From NCBI GenBank assembly GCA_021162285.1, contig JAGGYZ010000048.1, positions 1 through 17,354 on the forward strand: a stretch of 17,354 nucleotides of DNA, given 5' to 3'. The stretch's first letter is position 1, and each line of letters starts with the position of its first letter. Shown piece by piece: positions 6,991-14,453 of the stretch. Origin of the DNA: Candidatus Fermentibacteraceae bacterium (GTDB lineage: Bacteria; Fermentibacterota; Fermentibacteria; Fermentibacterales; JCC-6). The notes under the pieces were generated by a model, which made no database searches, had not been told where the DNA came from, and was given only the letters and a program-made list of their open reading frames with translations. A program made the position numbers and the translations under genes.

Positions 6991-8338
6991 GATTAAGAAA
7001 CAGCTCTGGAATGCTGATGCGGAAAAGGGAGTACTTGCAGGCGTTCTCCTGGATCCGGAGATAGCCATTGAGATTTTTGCCTGTCTTTCGGAAAGTGACT
7101 TTTACGACAGAAGGCACAGCAGAATTTATCTGGCGGCAAAGACGGTTGATTCAAAAGGAGAGCCAATCAGTATAGTTACGGTCTCAAATGAACTCGAACG
7201 TACAAATGAACTGGAAGATGTTGGCGGCCTTAAGTTTATTTCAGATACGCTGTTAACCGACTATGTAGTTCTTTCCCAGGTTCTCTCATACTGTCGAATA
7301 GTAAAAGACCATTCCCTGCTGAGGCAGTTTCTGTCTGTGGCCGGAAATGGGATAGACAGAGTTTTATCTACAAATGTTGATGCCCATGAGCTTCTTGACA
7401 GTGTCAGCCAGAAGATGTTTGACATTGGTACTTCCTCTTCTCAGAGTGATTTTTACAGAGTAGGTGACCTCACAGAAGGAGCTATTCAGGACTTTCAGAC
7501 CATGAGAGAGGCCAAGGATGGTGTAACCGGTCTTTCAACAGGGCTGGAACCACTGAACAGAATGACAACCGGTTTCCATCCTGGCGAAATGAATGTGATC
7601 GCTGCCAGACCCGGGGTAGGAAAGACCAGTCTTGCCTTGAACATTGCCCGCCATATTGCAGGGCTGGGCAAGGGTGCAGTTGTTTTCTTCAGTCTTGAAA
7701 TGACTGCCCATGATCTTACTAAAAGGCTTGTCAGCTCCACTGCCGGAGTGGGTATTCAGGCAATTATTGACGGCACGCTGGGACCCAGGTTTTACGATGA
7801 CCTGCAAAGGGCAGCAGAGGAAATCAAAGATCTGCCGATCTACATTGATGAGACTCCATCAATTTCTTCAGCTGAGATCAGAGCTAAAAGCAGAAGGCTT
7901 GCCCACCGTGAAAAACAGGGCATTGCAGCTATTTTTGTGGATTATCTTCAGCTGATGCAGGGAGACGACGGGGTGGAAAACCACCAGCTTAAAGTGGCCA
8001 AAAACTCCGCTGATCTCAAAGGGCTGGCAAAGGATCTGAAGGTTCCTGTGATCGTACTTTCCCAGCTCAGCAGGGGAGCTGCCAAGCGCGAAGGCCCTCC
8101 AAGGCTCAGTGATCTCCGCGACTCAGGAGCAATCGAACAGGATGCCGATGTGGTGATGTTTCTTCACGACGAAAATGCCGATTCAGGCAAGAATGAAGAT
8201 CGTTCGCTGATCATAGACCGGCCCATCCTTCTGAGAATAGCGAAACAGAGAAAAGGGCAGCGGGGAGATATCCGGCTGATCTTCAAACCGGATACCACTT
8301 CATTTTGGCCTGATGATTCACAAGACAGCGGTTTTTAA
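6983..8338 (+). CDS. dnaB: Replicative DNA helicase DnaB
   Basis: A 451-residue hexameric 5'-3' helicase that unwinds the replication fork and works with primase. The N-terminal domain begins NADAEKGVLAGVLLDPE. A linker of about 30 residues leads to the RecA-like motor with Walker A ARPGVGKTS (208-216), FFSLEM (235-240), Walker B FVDYLQLM (318-325), LSQLSRG, LSDLRDSGAIEQDAD (375-389) and the arginine-finger region KQRKG (421-425). Length and motifs are normal, and no intein is present. The ATG at 6983 has AAGGAG upstream and overlaps the glycosylase gene by 8 bp. Its stop shares one base with the radA start. There is no neighbouring rplI or ssb, which often precede dnaB in other bacteria. Confidence 0.97.
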   Translation: MAEIKKQLWNADAEKGVLAGVLLDPEIAIEIFACLSESDFYDRRHSRIYLAAKTVDSKGEPISIVTVSNELERTNELEDVGGLKFISDTLLTDYVVLSQVLSYCRIVKDHSLLRQFLSVAGNGIDRVLSTNVDAHELLDSVSQKMFDIGTSSSQSDFYRVGDLTEGAIQDFQTMREAKDGVTGLSTGLEPLNRMTTGFHPGEMNVIAARPGVGKTSLALNIARHIAGLGKGAVVFFSLEMTAHDLTKRLVSSTAGVGIQAIIDGTLGPRFYDDLQRAAEEIKDLPIYIDETPSISSAEIRAKSRRLAHREKQGIAAIFVDYLQLMQGDDGVENHQLKVAKNSADLKGLAKDLKVPVIVLSQLSRGAAKREGPPRLSDLRDSGAIEQDADVVMFLHDENADSGKNEDRSLIIDRPILLRIAKQRKGQRGDIRLIFKPDTTSFWPDDSQDSGF

Positions 8339-9708
8339 TGGCTGGAAAGAAACCGAAGTCTGTTTTTTTCTGCAATGAGTGCGGAGGTGAATCACCTGTG
8401 TGGGCAGGGAAATGTCCCCATTGCGGAAGCTGGAACACCATGGTCGAACAGGTTATTGAGAGGTCAGCAGGTTCTGCTTCATCAGGATACTCTGCCAGAG
8501 TTGAGGTTATCAGTATAGCTGATGTCGCCCGGGAGAAAGGAGAGAGAATATCAACAGGCATTGGTGAATTTGACAGGGTTCTTGGCGGTGGAGCCTTCAG
8601 GGGTTCTGTTGTTCTTATAGGTGGTCAGCCGGGTATAGGGAAAAGTACCCTTATGATACAGGCTGCAATGAACATGGCGGCAGCAGGTATGAAGGTGCTG
8701 TATGCGACAGGGGAAGAATCACCTGAACAGGTGGCGGACAGAGCCAGAAGGGTTGGAGATCCGCCTGAAGGGCTGATGCTTCTACCCACAGCAGATCTGT
8801 CTGCAGTGGAGAACAGGATAACAGCAGACAACTACCAGGTTCTTGTTGTTGATTCCATACAGACACTCCGCACGGATCTGCTTTCCAGTGCGGCAGGATC
8901 TGTTTCACAGGTCAGACAGTGTGCATCGAGTCTGGTAAACCTGTCAAAACCACGGGGTCTGACTGTCTTTGTAATAGGGCATGTAACCAAAGACGGATCT
9001 ATAGCCGGGCCCAAGGTTCTGGAACATCTTGTTGATACTGTAGTAAGTTTTGAGGGGGATTCATTTCATCAGTTCAGGTTGCTGAGGGCTGTTAAAAACA
9101 GATTTGGCTCTACAAGTGAACTTGGTGTTTTTGAAATGAAACAGGAAGGATTGACAGAGGTTGCCGACGCATCGGGCTACTTTCTCCAGAGAGACGGCGG
9201 TCTGGGAGCAGGCTCTGCAGTTGCTGCCATTATGGAAGGAACAAGACCTTTTCTGGTGGAAATTCAGGCTCTTACAAGTACCACACACTACGGTTTTCCA
9301 CAGAGAAGGGCTACAGGTTTCGATTCAGGCAGGCTGGCAATGCTGCTTGCAGTACTGGAGCGCCGGTGCGGTATAGAACTGGGCAATCAGGATGTTTATG
9401 TAAATGTTGCAGGGGGCTTTACAATCTCAGATCCAGGTGCGGATCTGGCGGTTTGCCTTGCTGTTGCGTCAAGCCGTCTGGAAAGACCGCTTAAAAAGAA
9501 CACGGCATTGAGCGGGGAAGTTGGTCTCGGTGGCGAGATCAGACCTGTGGCCGGAATGGACAGAAGACTCGCGGAATCAGGCAACCTTGGATTTTCCAAC
9601 CTGGCCTGTGCCCGTGACAAAAACACCGGAGCTGATTTCAGGTACAGCACACTTTCTGCTGCGATATCCGGGCTTCTGGTGGAAAAAGGAGAACAATGGT
9701 TAAGTTGA
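8338..9708 (+). CDS. radA: DNA repair protein RadA (Sms)
   Basis: A 456-residue RecA-like motor that promotes branch migration and processing of recombination intermediates. It has all three expected parts: a four-Cys zinc finger (C12, C15, C26, C29; FFCNECGGESPVWAGKCPHCG region), the ATPase core with Walker A GGQPGIGKST (95-104) and the RadA-specific KNRFGS (253-258), and a C-terminal Lon-like domain (about 290-450; VNVAGGFTISDPGADLA). The length is typical of RadA. The start codon overlaps the dnaB stop (TAATG), which strongly suggests coupled translation. Pairing of dnaB and radA suits a joint replication and repair role. Confidence 0.97.
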   Translation: MAGKKPKSVFFCNECGGESPVWAGKCPHCGSWNTMVEQVIERSAGSASSGYSARVEVISIADVAREKGERISTGIGEFDRVLGGGAFRGSVVLIGGQPGIGKSTLMIQAAMNMAAAGMKVLYATGEESPEQVADRARRVGDPPEGLMLLPTADLSAVENRITADNYQVLVVDSIQTLRTDLLSSAAGSVSQVRQCASSLVNLSKPRGLTVFVIGHVTKDGSIAGPKVLEHLVDTVVSFEGDSFHQFRLLRAVKNRFGSTSELGVFEMKQEGLTEVADASGYFLQRDGGLGAGSAVAAIMEGTRPFLVEIQALTSTTHYGFPQRRATGFDSGRLAMLLAVLERRCGIELGNQDVYVNVAGGFTISDPGADLAVCLAVASSRLERPLKKNTALSGEVGLGGEIRPVAGMDRRLAESGNLGFSNLACARDKNTGADFRYSTLSAAISGLLVEKGEQWLS

Positions 9709-10700
9709 AGAAAGGCTGGGAAGTGCGTATTCTATTTATTCTCGCCCTCGGTCTTGCAGGGACACTGGCTTCAGGAGATCTGATCGTAGGTTTCATCGGT
9801 CTTGGTATTGGTATTGTTGCAGCTATTCTTGAGAAGCTGATAGTACAGGTTTCAGCCGACAAGCTGGTTTATTCGGTTACAGGGTCAACTGTTGGCCTGG
9901 TGGTGGGTATTCTTTTTATTCTGATCCTGAAAATAGGAATCAGTGGAGATTCTCCGTGGTCTGATCTGCTGGTACTTATTCCAGTGGCGTTCGCTTATGT
10001 ATTTGCAGTTGTCGCCGTAAACAAAGGCAGAAAACTGCAGCTTATAAGTATTGAAGAAGAGATTGGTCAGCAGTGGAACATGCCTGTTCTTGTTGACCTC
10101 TCTGCTTCTGTAGATGGAAGGGTTGCCGATCTTTCCCTTGCCGGTCTCCTGCCCGGTCCTTTCACCATTCCGCTGTCTGTTAAGAACAGCGTTGATGAAA
10201 TGCAGAAGGGTAGAAACATCGTTAAACGCGGCAGGGCCAGAAGGGCAACTGAAACCATTCAGAGACTGGAGGAGGCAGTAGGAAAGTCCGGTGGTCTGGT
10301 GGAATTCCGTGATTTCGGTGAAGGTGAGCGCGAAAAGCATAGAATTCTGGCATGGCTCCGCAAGGAAAAGGTGTGCCTGCTTACAGGTGATACCGATATG
10401 GCTGACACTGCAGAGCGTGAGGGTATTCGGGTTATACGGCTTTCAGAGGTTGGTCCGGCTTCCCGCGAAGTAGTTCTTCCCGGAGATTCATTTGTTGTAA
10501 GAATTCAAAAGAAAGGCAGAACTGCCTCCCAGGGAGTTGGCTTTCTTTCCGATGGAACCATGGTTGTTGTAGATGAAGCAGGCGAGCTGGTAGGCAAAGA
10601 AACACAGGTTACAGCCCACACCACATTCCGTGCTAAGGGTGGAACAATGGTCTTTGGAAAAGTTGCGTCGGAAGGCAGCGGAGACAGCGATCATGACTGA
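9696..10700 (+). CDS. PIN/TRAM domain membrane protein (YacL-like) with partly eroded PIN site
   Basis: A 334-residue protein. The first 110 residues hold about four hydrophobic membrane segments (roughly 11-27, 29-50, 60-82 and 90-108). Next comes a PIN-like domain (about 130-255), then a TRAM domain (about 256-325; GVGFLSDGTMVVVDEAGE and a final GGTMVFG). This is the architecture of YacL-type proteins, which often lie beside radA and ispD/ispF, as here. PIN domains are usually metal-dependent RNases. Here the first Asp (D134, in LVDLSASVDGR) and the last (D232, in LTGD) remain. However, the ELQ-type motif reads NSVDEMQ and the third acidic position falls in EKHRIL, so part of the metal site may be lost. 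The ATG overlaps the radA end by 13 bp with GGAG just upstream. The exact cellular role is unknown. Confidence 0.85.
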   Translation: MVKLKKGWEVRILFILALGLAGTLASGDLIVGFIGLGIGIVAAILEKLIVQVSADKLVYSVTGSTVGLVVGILFILILKIGISGDSPWSDLLVLIPVAFAYVFAVVAVNKGRKLQLISIEEEIGQQWNMPVLVDLSASVDGRVADLSLAGLLPGPFTIPLSVKNSVDEMQKGRNIVKRGRARRATETIQRLEEAVGKSGGLVEFRDFGEGEREKHRILAWLRKEKVCLLTGDTDMADTAEREGIRVIRLSEVGPASREVVLPGDSFVVRIQKKGRTASQGVGFLSDGTMVVVDEAGELVGKETQVTAHTTFRAKGGTMVFGKVASEGSGDSDHD

Positions 10701-11832
10701 TACCCTGTGGGGTGCGGTTATTGTTGCTGCAGGATCCGGCAGCAGGTTTGGTGGAGATGTACCCAAGCAGTTTACCCTTATCAGCGGTGAAAGGGTAATA
10801 AACTATTCTGTAAGAGTTTTCAGCTCCCTTGTGGACCATCTGGTTGTGGTTACGCCTGCTGGTGATGAGTGGCACCGATGGTGGACACCTCCACCTGGAG
10901 TAGATACAGTTCACGGAGGCCGCAGAAGGCAGGATTCGGTTATGAATGGTTTGAAGTTTCTTCACTCCAGGGGTGTCAGCCGGGTTTTGATTCACGATGG
11001 GGCAAGACCCCTGGCAGACACGGAATGTGTACTGAGAGTAATGGAAGCCTTGAATGAGAATGTCGCAGTGATACCTGTAATTCCTGTTCGCGACACTGTT
11101 AAGAAGGTAAGTGGGAACACAGTGGAGGAAACACTTCCCAGAGATGAACTCAGACTCAGCCAGACTCCGCAGGGCTTTCATCTTCCAGAGCTCATGGAAG
11201 TGCTTGCCGATGCCGGTGACATTACCGACGAGGCTTCCGCTTTTGAGGACGCTGGCAGAGAGGTGAATACAGTTGAAGGTTCCTGGAAAAACATCAAGAT
11301 TACCGACAGCAGCGACGGGGAGCTTGTGTCTTTGCTGGCAGGGAAAGCTGATCGGGTGATAGGTACCGGCCTTGATTTTCACCCTTTTGATTCCGGAAGA
11401 CCGCTTTACTTCTGTGGCTGCAGGCTGTCGGACACAGATGGTCTTATGGGGCATTCTGATGGTGATGTGGTTCTGCATGCAGTGGCAGATGCCATTCTGT
11501 CTGCTTCCAGAATGGGCGACATTGGAACCCTGTTTCCTGCTTCGGACAGCAGGTGGAAAAATGCTGACAGTTCATTGCTGCTCGGCAGCTGCGTTGCGAT
11601 GGTTAAACGGGCTGGATGGGAAATTCAGCGGCTGGATGTTACGGTGATAGGGGAGAGGCCGAAAATCTCACCTGTAAGGGAATTGCTTATCCACAGGCTG
11701 GCGGAGATAACAGATATTTCTCCTGAAAAAATCTGGATAAAGGGAACAACAACCAACACAATCGGTGACCTTGCCCGGGGAACAGGTGTTGGCTGCAGTG
11801 TGTTAACTGAACTGGTCCGGAGATCCCCGTGA
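10693..11832 (+). CDS. ispDF: Bifunctional IspD-IspF of the MEP isoprenoid pathway
   Basis: A 379-residue fusion catalysing two steps of the non-mevalonate pathway, the third (MEP + CTP to CDP-ME) and the fifth (CDP-MEP to MEcPP). IspD (about 1-215) shows AAGSGSRFGGDVPKQF (12-27), HDGARPL (101-107), VRDTVK (132-137) and TPQGF (158-162). IspF (about 222-379) shows GTGLDFH with the metal ligands D228 and H230, GHSDGD with H254, GDIGTLFP (275-282) and a final TTTNTIGDLARGTGVG. The intermediate enzyme IspE is not in the window. An in-frame GTG at 10630 would add 21 residues inside the upstream gene; the ATG at 10693 starts right at the normal IspD N-terminus. It overlaps its upstream neighbour by 8 bp. 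IspDF fusions are known in epsilon- and alphaproteobacteria. Confidence 0.95.
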   Translation: MTDTLWGAVIVAAGSGSRFGGDVPKQFTLISGERVINYSVRVFSSLVDHLVVVTPAGDEWHRWWTPPPGVDTVHGGRRRQDSVMNGLKFLHSRGVSRVLIHDGARPLADTECVLRVMEALNENVAVIPVIPVRDTVKKVSGNTVEETLPRDELRLSQTPQGFHLPELMEVLADAGDITDEASAFEDAGREVNTVEGSWKNIKITDSSDGELVSLLAGKADRVIGTGLDFHPFDSGRPLYFCGCRLSDTDGLMGHSDGDVVLHAVADAILSASRMGDIGTLFPASDSRWKNADSSLLLGSCVAMVKRAGWEIQRLDVTVIGERPKISPVRELLIHRLAEITDISPEKIWIKGTTTNTIGDLARGTGVGCSVLTELVRRSP

Positions 11833-12440
11833 CAGAGGCAGTCTGGCAGTTCTTTCAGGGTGTCAGTACCACATGGCACTCTGTTTTCATGGGTCTTCTG
11901 GCTTTTATTGAAACACTTTTTCCTCCTTTTCCGGGAGATATTCTTTACATTGCAATGTCTGGTCTCGGTGCAGCCAGAAACATTCCTGTTGTTCTTCTGT
12001 GGATCCCGGGTTTTCTGGGGTGCATGGTTGCTACACTGCTGCTTTACCGCGTGGGAACAAGTTCTAAACTCGAAAAACTGGAATCTCTGGTCGTCAGAAC
12101 TTCCGGGAAAGACGGCTGGGACAGGTCGAAGAGGCTTCTGGCACGCCACGGAGCGTGGCTGCTGGTGTTCAGCCGTTTCATCCCAGGAATCAGATCGCTC
12201 CTGGTTGTTGCAGCGGCTTCAAGCGGTATGAAAAAGTCTGCGGTTCTTGGCTTCACAGCTTCCAGTGTTGTTCTGTGGTACGGGCTTATGGTCACAGCTG
12301 GAACCATTCTGGGAGCAGAATTGAACAGTGCTTCCGAGTTTATGTCGGATCTTACAGCAGTGCTTCTTATTACCGTTCTTGCAGCTGTTGCTGCAGGCGG
12401 AGCTGTTTTTCTGGTCAGGTTGAAAAGGCAGAAAAAATGA
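11829..12440 (+). CDS. DedA family membrane protein
   Basis: A 203-residue inner-membrane protein. DedA/VTT proteins take part in membrane homeostasis, and some members flip lipid carriers such as undecaprenyl phosphate. The family motifs are present: FIETLFPPFPGDIL near residues 26-39 (the E..xP..PG pattern) and FSRFIPGIRSLLVVAAASSGM (about 115-135, the R-F-x-P-x-x-R helix). At least four hydrophobic segments are visible, with a basic C-terminal tail ending RLKRQKK. The start is GTG at 11829, overlapping the ispDF stop by 4 bp (GTGA). Its position next to isoprenoid synthesis is suggestive for a lipid-carrier role, but that is inference. Confidence 0.88.
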   Translation: MTEAVWQFFQGVSTTWHSVFMGLLAFIETLFPPFPGDILYIAMSGLGAARNIPVVLLWIPGFLGCMVATLLLYRVGTSSKLEKLESLVVRTSGKDGWDRSKRLLARHGAWLLVFSRFIPGIRSLLVVAAASSGMKKSAVLGFTASSVVLWYGLMVTAGTILGAELNSASEFMSDLTAVLLITVLAAVAAGGAVFLVRLKRQKK

Positions 12441-13828
12441 AAATTCTTCATGCGGCATCGGAGTTCTACCCGCTGGTGAGTACCGGCGGTTTGAGCTCGG
12501 TTGTCAGAGCTCTTCCCGAGGCTTTGAACAGGGTTAAAGGTGTAGATGCTGCAGTTATTATTCCCTACTACAGCGGTATAGGTAAAGACAAACTTGAAGT
12601 GGAATGGCTATCTCCGCAGAAGACCTTTGCAGGTGAAGAATTCGGTGTTGCCCGCATCAGCGTTTCAGGCACGGATGTGTTTCTTGTGGCAAAGGATGAG
12701 TATTTCCACAGGAAAGGTATCTACGGGCCAACCCCGGGGTCTTCATGGGATGACAATGCAGCGCGTTTTTCGTTTTTCAGCAGAGCTGTGGCATCCCTGT
12801 CCAGCATAGACGGTTTTGCACCTGACATAATACACTGTCACGACTGGCAGACAGCACTTGTTCCTGTTTACCTTCGGGAAGTGGATACCGCAACTGTGCT
12901 AACCATACACAATCTTCAGTTTCAGGGAAGGTTTCCCCAGGTTGATTTCGGGGCAACACTTCTTCCTGATACCCTGTACAATGTGGATGAGCTGGAATTC
13001 TGGGGAGACTGGAACTCACTGAAAGGTGGAATAACCTTTGCCGATCAGGTAACGACAGTGAGCCCCGGCTATGCCAGGGAAATAACAACACCTCAGTACG
13101 GTTGTGATCTTGATGGCGTTCTGAGGGAACACAGCAACAAGCTCACAGGAATTCTTAACGGAATTGATCCTGTTATCTGGGACCCTGCCTCCGACAGCAG
13201 TATTGCCAGTAATTACTCTTCAGGCAGCATGGACGGCAAAAAAATCTGTAAACGGGCACTGTGTTCTGAACTGGGTGTGGAATTTTCCGATGGTTCGCCG
13301 CTTCTTGGAATGGTAACCAGGCTTACTTCTCAGAAAGGTATTGACCTTGTTATTTCGGAAATAGACAAACTCATGGAAATGAATTTCAGACTGGTTGTTC
13401 TCGGAACTGGTGAGGGCTGGGCAGAAAAAGCTCTTGCAGAGTCGGCAGAAAACTATCCCGGAAAAATATCACTGACTGTTGCCTACAACGACCGGCTTGC
13501 CAGGCAGATATTTGCAGGTGCTGATGCTTTTCTTATGCCATCGGTTTTTGAACCCTGCGGTCTCGGGCAGATGATGGCCATGCGGTATGGAACTGTACCT
13601 CTTGTTAGATCGGTTGGAGGGCTCGCAGACAGTGTAACGAACGATACAGGATTCCTGTTTTCCGGTGGTAGTAATGATTTTATGGCTGCAGCACACAAAC
13701 TTCTGGAGACATGGAACAACCGCAGACGCTGGGCATGGTTCCGCAGAAGATGCATGAAAGCCGACTTCTCCTGGGAGAACAGAATTCCCGACTACATGGA
13801 AGTTTACCGGAAAGCTCTGGAGGTGTAG
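12437..13828 (+). CDS. glgA: Glycogen/starch synthase (GT5)
   Basis: A 463-residue GT-B glycosyltransferase that would extend alpha-1,4-glucan from a nucleotide-glucose. Motifs are HAASEFYP at the N-terminus, CHDWQTALVP (134-143), HNLQFQGRFP (158-167), NGIDPVIWDP, VTRLTSQKGID with R295 and K300, and FEPCGLGQMMAMRYGTVPLVRSVGGLADSV (starting at 371). The donor-site KxGGL of bacterial GlgA reads STGGL (15-19), so the usual Lys15 is Ser. Everything else looks normal, and the length matches GlgA. The frame is open 94 codons further upstream, but the ATG at 12437 matches the family start and overlaps the dedA stop by 4 bp (ATGA). No other glycogen genes are in view, so the donor (ADP- or UDP-glucose) is not settled by context. 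Confidence 0.93.
   Translation: MKILHAASEFYPLVSTGGLSSVVRALPEALNRVKGVDAAVIIPYYSGIGKDKLEVEWLSPQKTFAGEEFGVARISVSGTDVFLVAKDEYFHRKGIYGPTPGSSWDDNAARFSFFSRAVASLSSIDGFAPDIIHCHDWQTALVPVYLREVDTATVLTIHNLQFQGRFPQVDFGATLLPDTLYNVDELEFWGDWNSLKGGITFADQVTTVSPGYAREITTPQYGCDLDGVLREHSNKLTGILNGIDPVIWDPASDSSIASNYSSGSMDGKKICKRALCSELGVEFSDGSPLLGMVTRLTSQKGIDLVISEIDKLMEMNFRLVVLGTGEGWAEKALAESAENYPGKISLTVAYNDRLARQIFAGADAFLMPSVFEPCGLGQMMAMRYGTVPLVRSVGGLADSVTNDTGFLFSGGSNDFMAAAHKLLETWNNRRRWAWFRRRCMKADFSWENRIPDYMEVYRKALEV
13819..13823 (+). promoter_or_regulatory. Ribosome-binding site supporting a TTG start
   Basis: GGAGG lies nine bases upstream of TTG at 13833, inside the end of glgA. The frame has no ATG before codon 20, so this site supports TTG as the true start of the following membrane protein. 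Confidence 0.6.
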
Positions 13829-13832
13829 CAGT

Positions 13833-14453
13833 TTGAAATCTTTTCTTGCAGTGTTTATCCAGTTTTATTCGCCTGACACGGCGTATGAAATGGTTACCGG
13901 GATACATCAGAACAGGGCATTGACCGGCGCTGCTGCATTGATAATTCTTGTGGGTCTCAGCCCGTTTCTGCTAAGCGGGAACAGTTTTGGTTTCGATCTC
14001 ATGGTTCCGGTACTTGTTCTGGTGGAAAGAGTTATTCTGGCTTCCGCTGCCGGGCTTGCAGTGTACATTCTCTCGTTTGCCATAGGTGGTAAAAAGCCTC
14101 TCTGGCCTGCAGTTACAACAAGCTTTCTTTCCATGGGAGCATTCATGTTTCTTGTGGCTGTGCTGGCATTTCTGTCGTATCTGTTCTCGCTTCCGCCGGG
14201 GTTTTCATGGAGCCCTGCTGAGGGAATGCTGAATCTTCCGGTTACAAGGTTTTCGGTGTTTGTTGTTGTATTCTCTTCCCGACTTGATATTGCTTCTCTG
14301 GTAACCGTATACCTATGGGGCAGGGGGCTTTCCGCTGGGTGGGGAGAAAGCACGAATTTTGGGCAGAGACTGGCCTGGACTGTATATTTGTTCGGAGTTC
14401 TTTTACTGACACTTCCAGTATTCATTGCTCCCTCTGGGAGTGAAGGAGGATAA
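13833..14453 (+). CDS. Multi-pass membrane protein, Yip1-like
   Basis: A 206-residue hydrophobic protein with five likely membrane segments (about 30-47, 58-84, 96-119, 139-162 and 181-199). The overall layout recalls bacterial Yip1-domain proteins: a short soluble N-terminus with a SPDTAYE segment, then membrane helices, with SSRLDIASLVTVYLWGRGLSAGWG in the position where Yip1 proteins have LDxFxxWxxxLxxxG. There is no catalytic motif, and no signal peptide separate from the first helix. It starts at TTG, 4 bp after glgA; this is the only non-overlapping junction in the run. Its stop overlaps the start of the TolC-family gene (TAATG). In other genomes Yip1-like proteins sit beside export systems, which would fit the neighbour, but no function is established. 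The family call is tentative; the gene itself is well supported. Confidence 0.75.
   Translation: MKSFLAVFIQFYSPDTAYEMVTGIHQNRALTGAAALIILVGLSPFLLSGNSFGFDLMVPVLVLVERVILASAAGLAVYILSFAIGGKKPLWPAVTTSFLSMGAFMFLVAVLAFLSYLFSLPPGFSWSPAEGMLNLPVTRFSVFVVVFSSRLDIASLVTVYLWGRGLSAGWGESTNFGQRLAWTVYLFGVLLLTLPVFIAPSGSEGG

Noticed and set aside
6983..9708. Possible phage or mobile replication module because of udg-dnaB-radA clustering
   Set aside because: All three are standard chromosomal forms of normal length, embedded between housekeeping genes, with no integrase, repeats or phage genes.
10633..11478. Minus-strand open frame of 281 codons opposite ispDF and the end of the PIN/TRAM gene
   Set aside because: It lies wholly opposite well-supported coding sequence, resembles no family and has an irregular composition. 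It is a shadow of the plus-strand codon pattern.
12155..12436. Upstream extension of the glgA frame by 94 codons
   Set aside because: The extension lies inside dedA in another frame and gives a Ser- and Cys-rich sequence unlike GlgA. The ATG at 12437 matches the family N-terminus.
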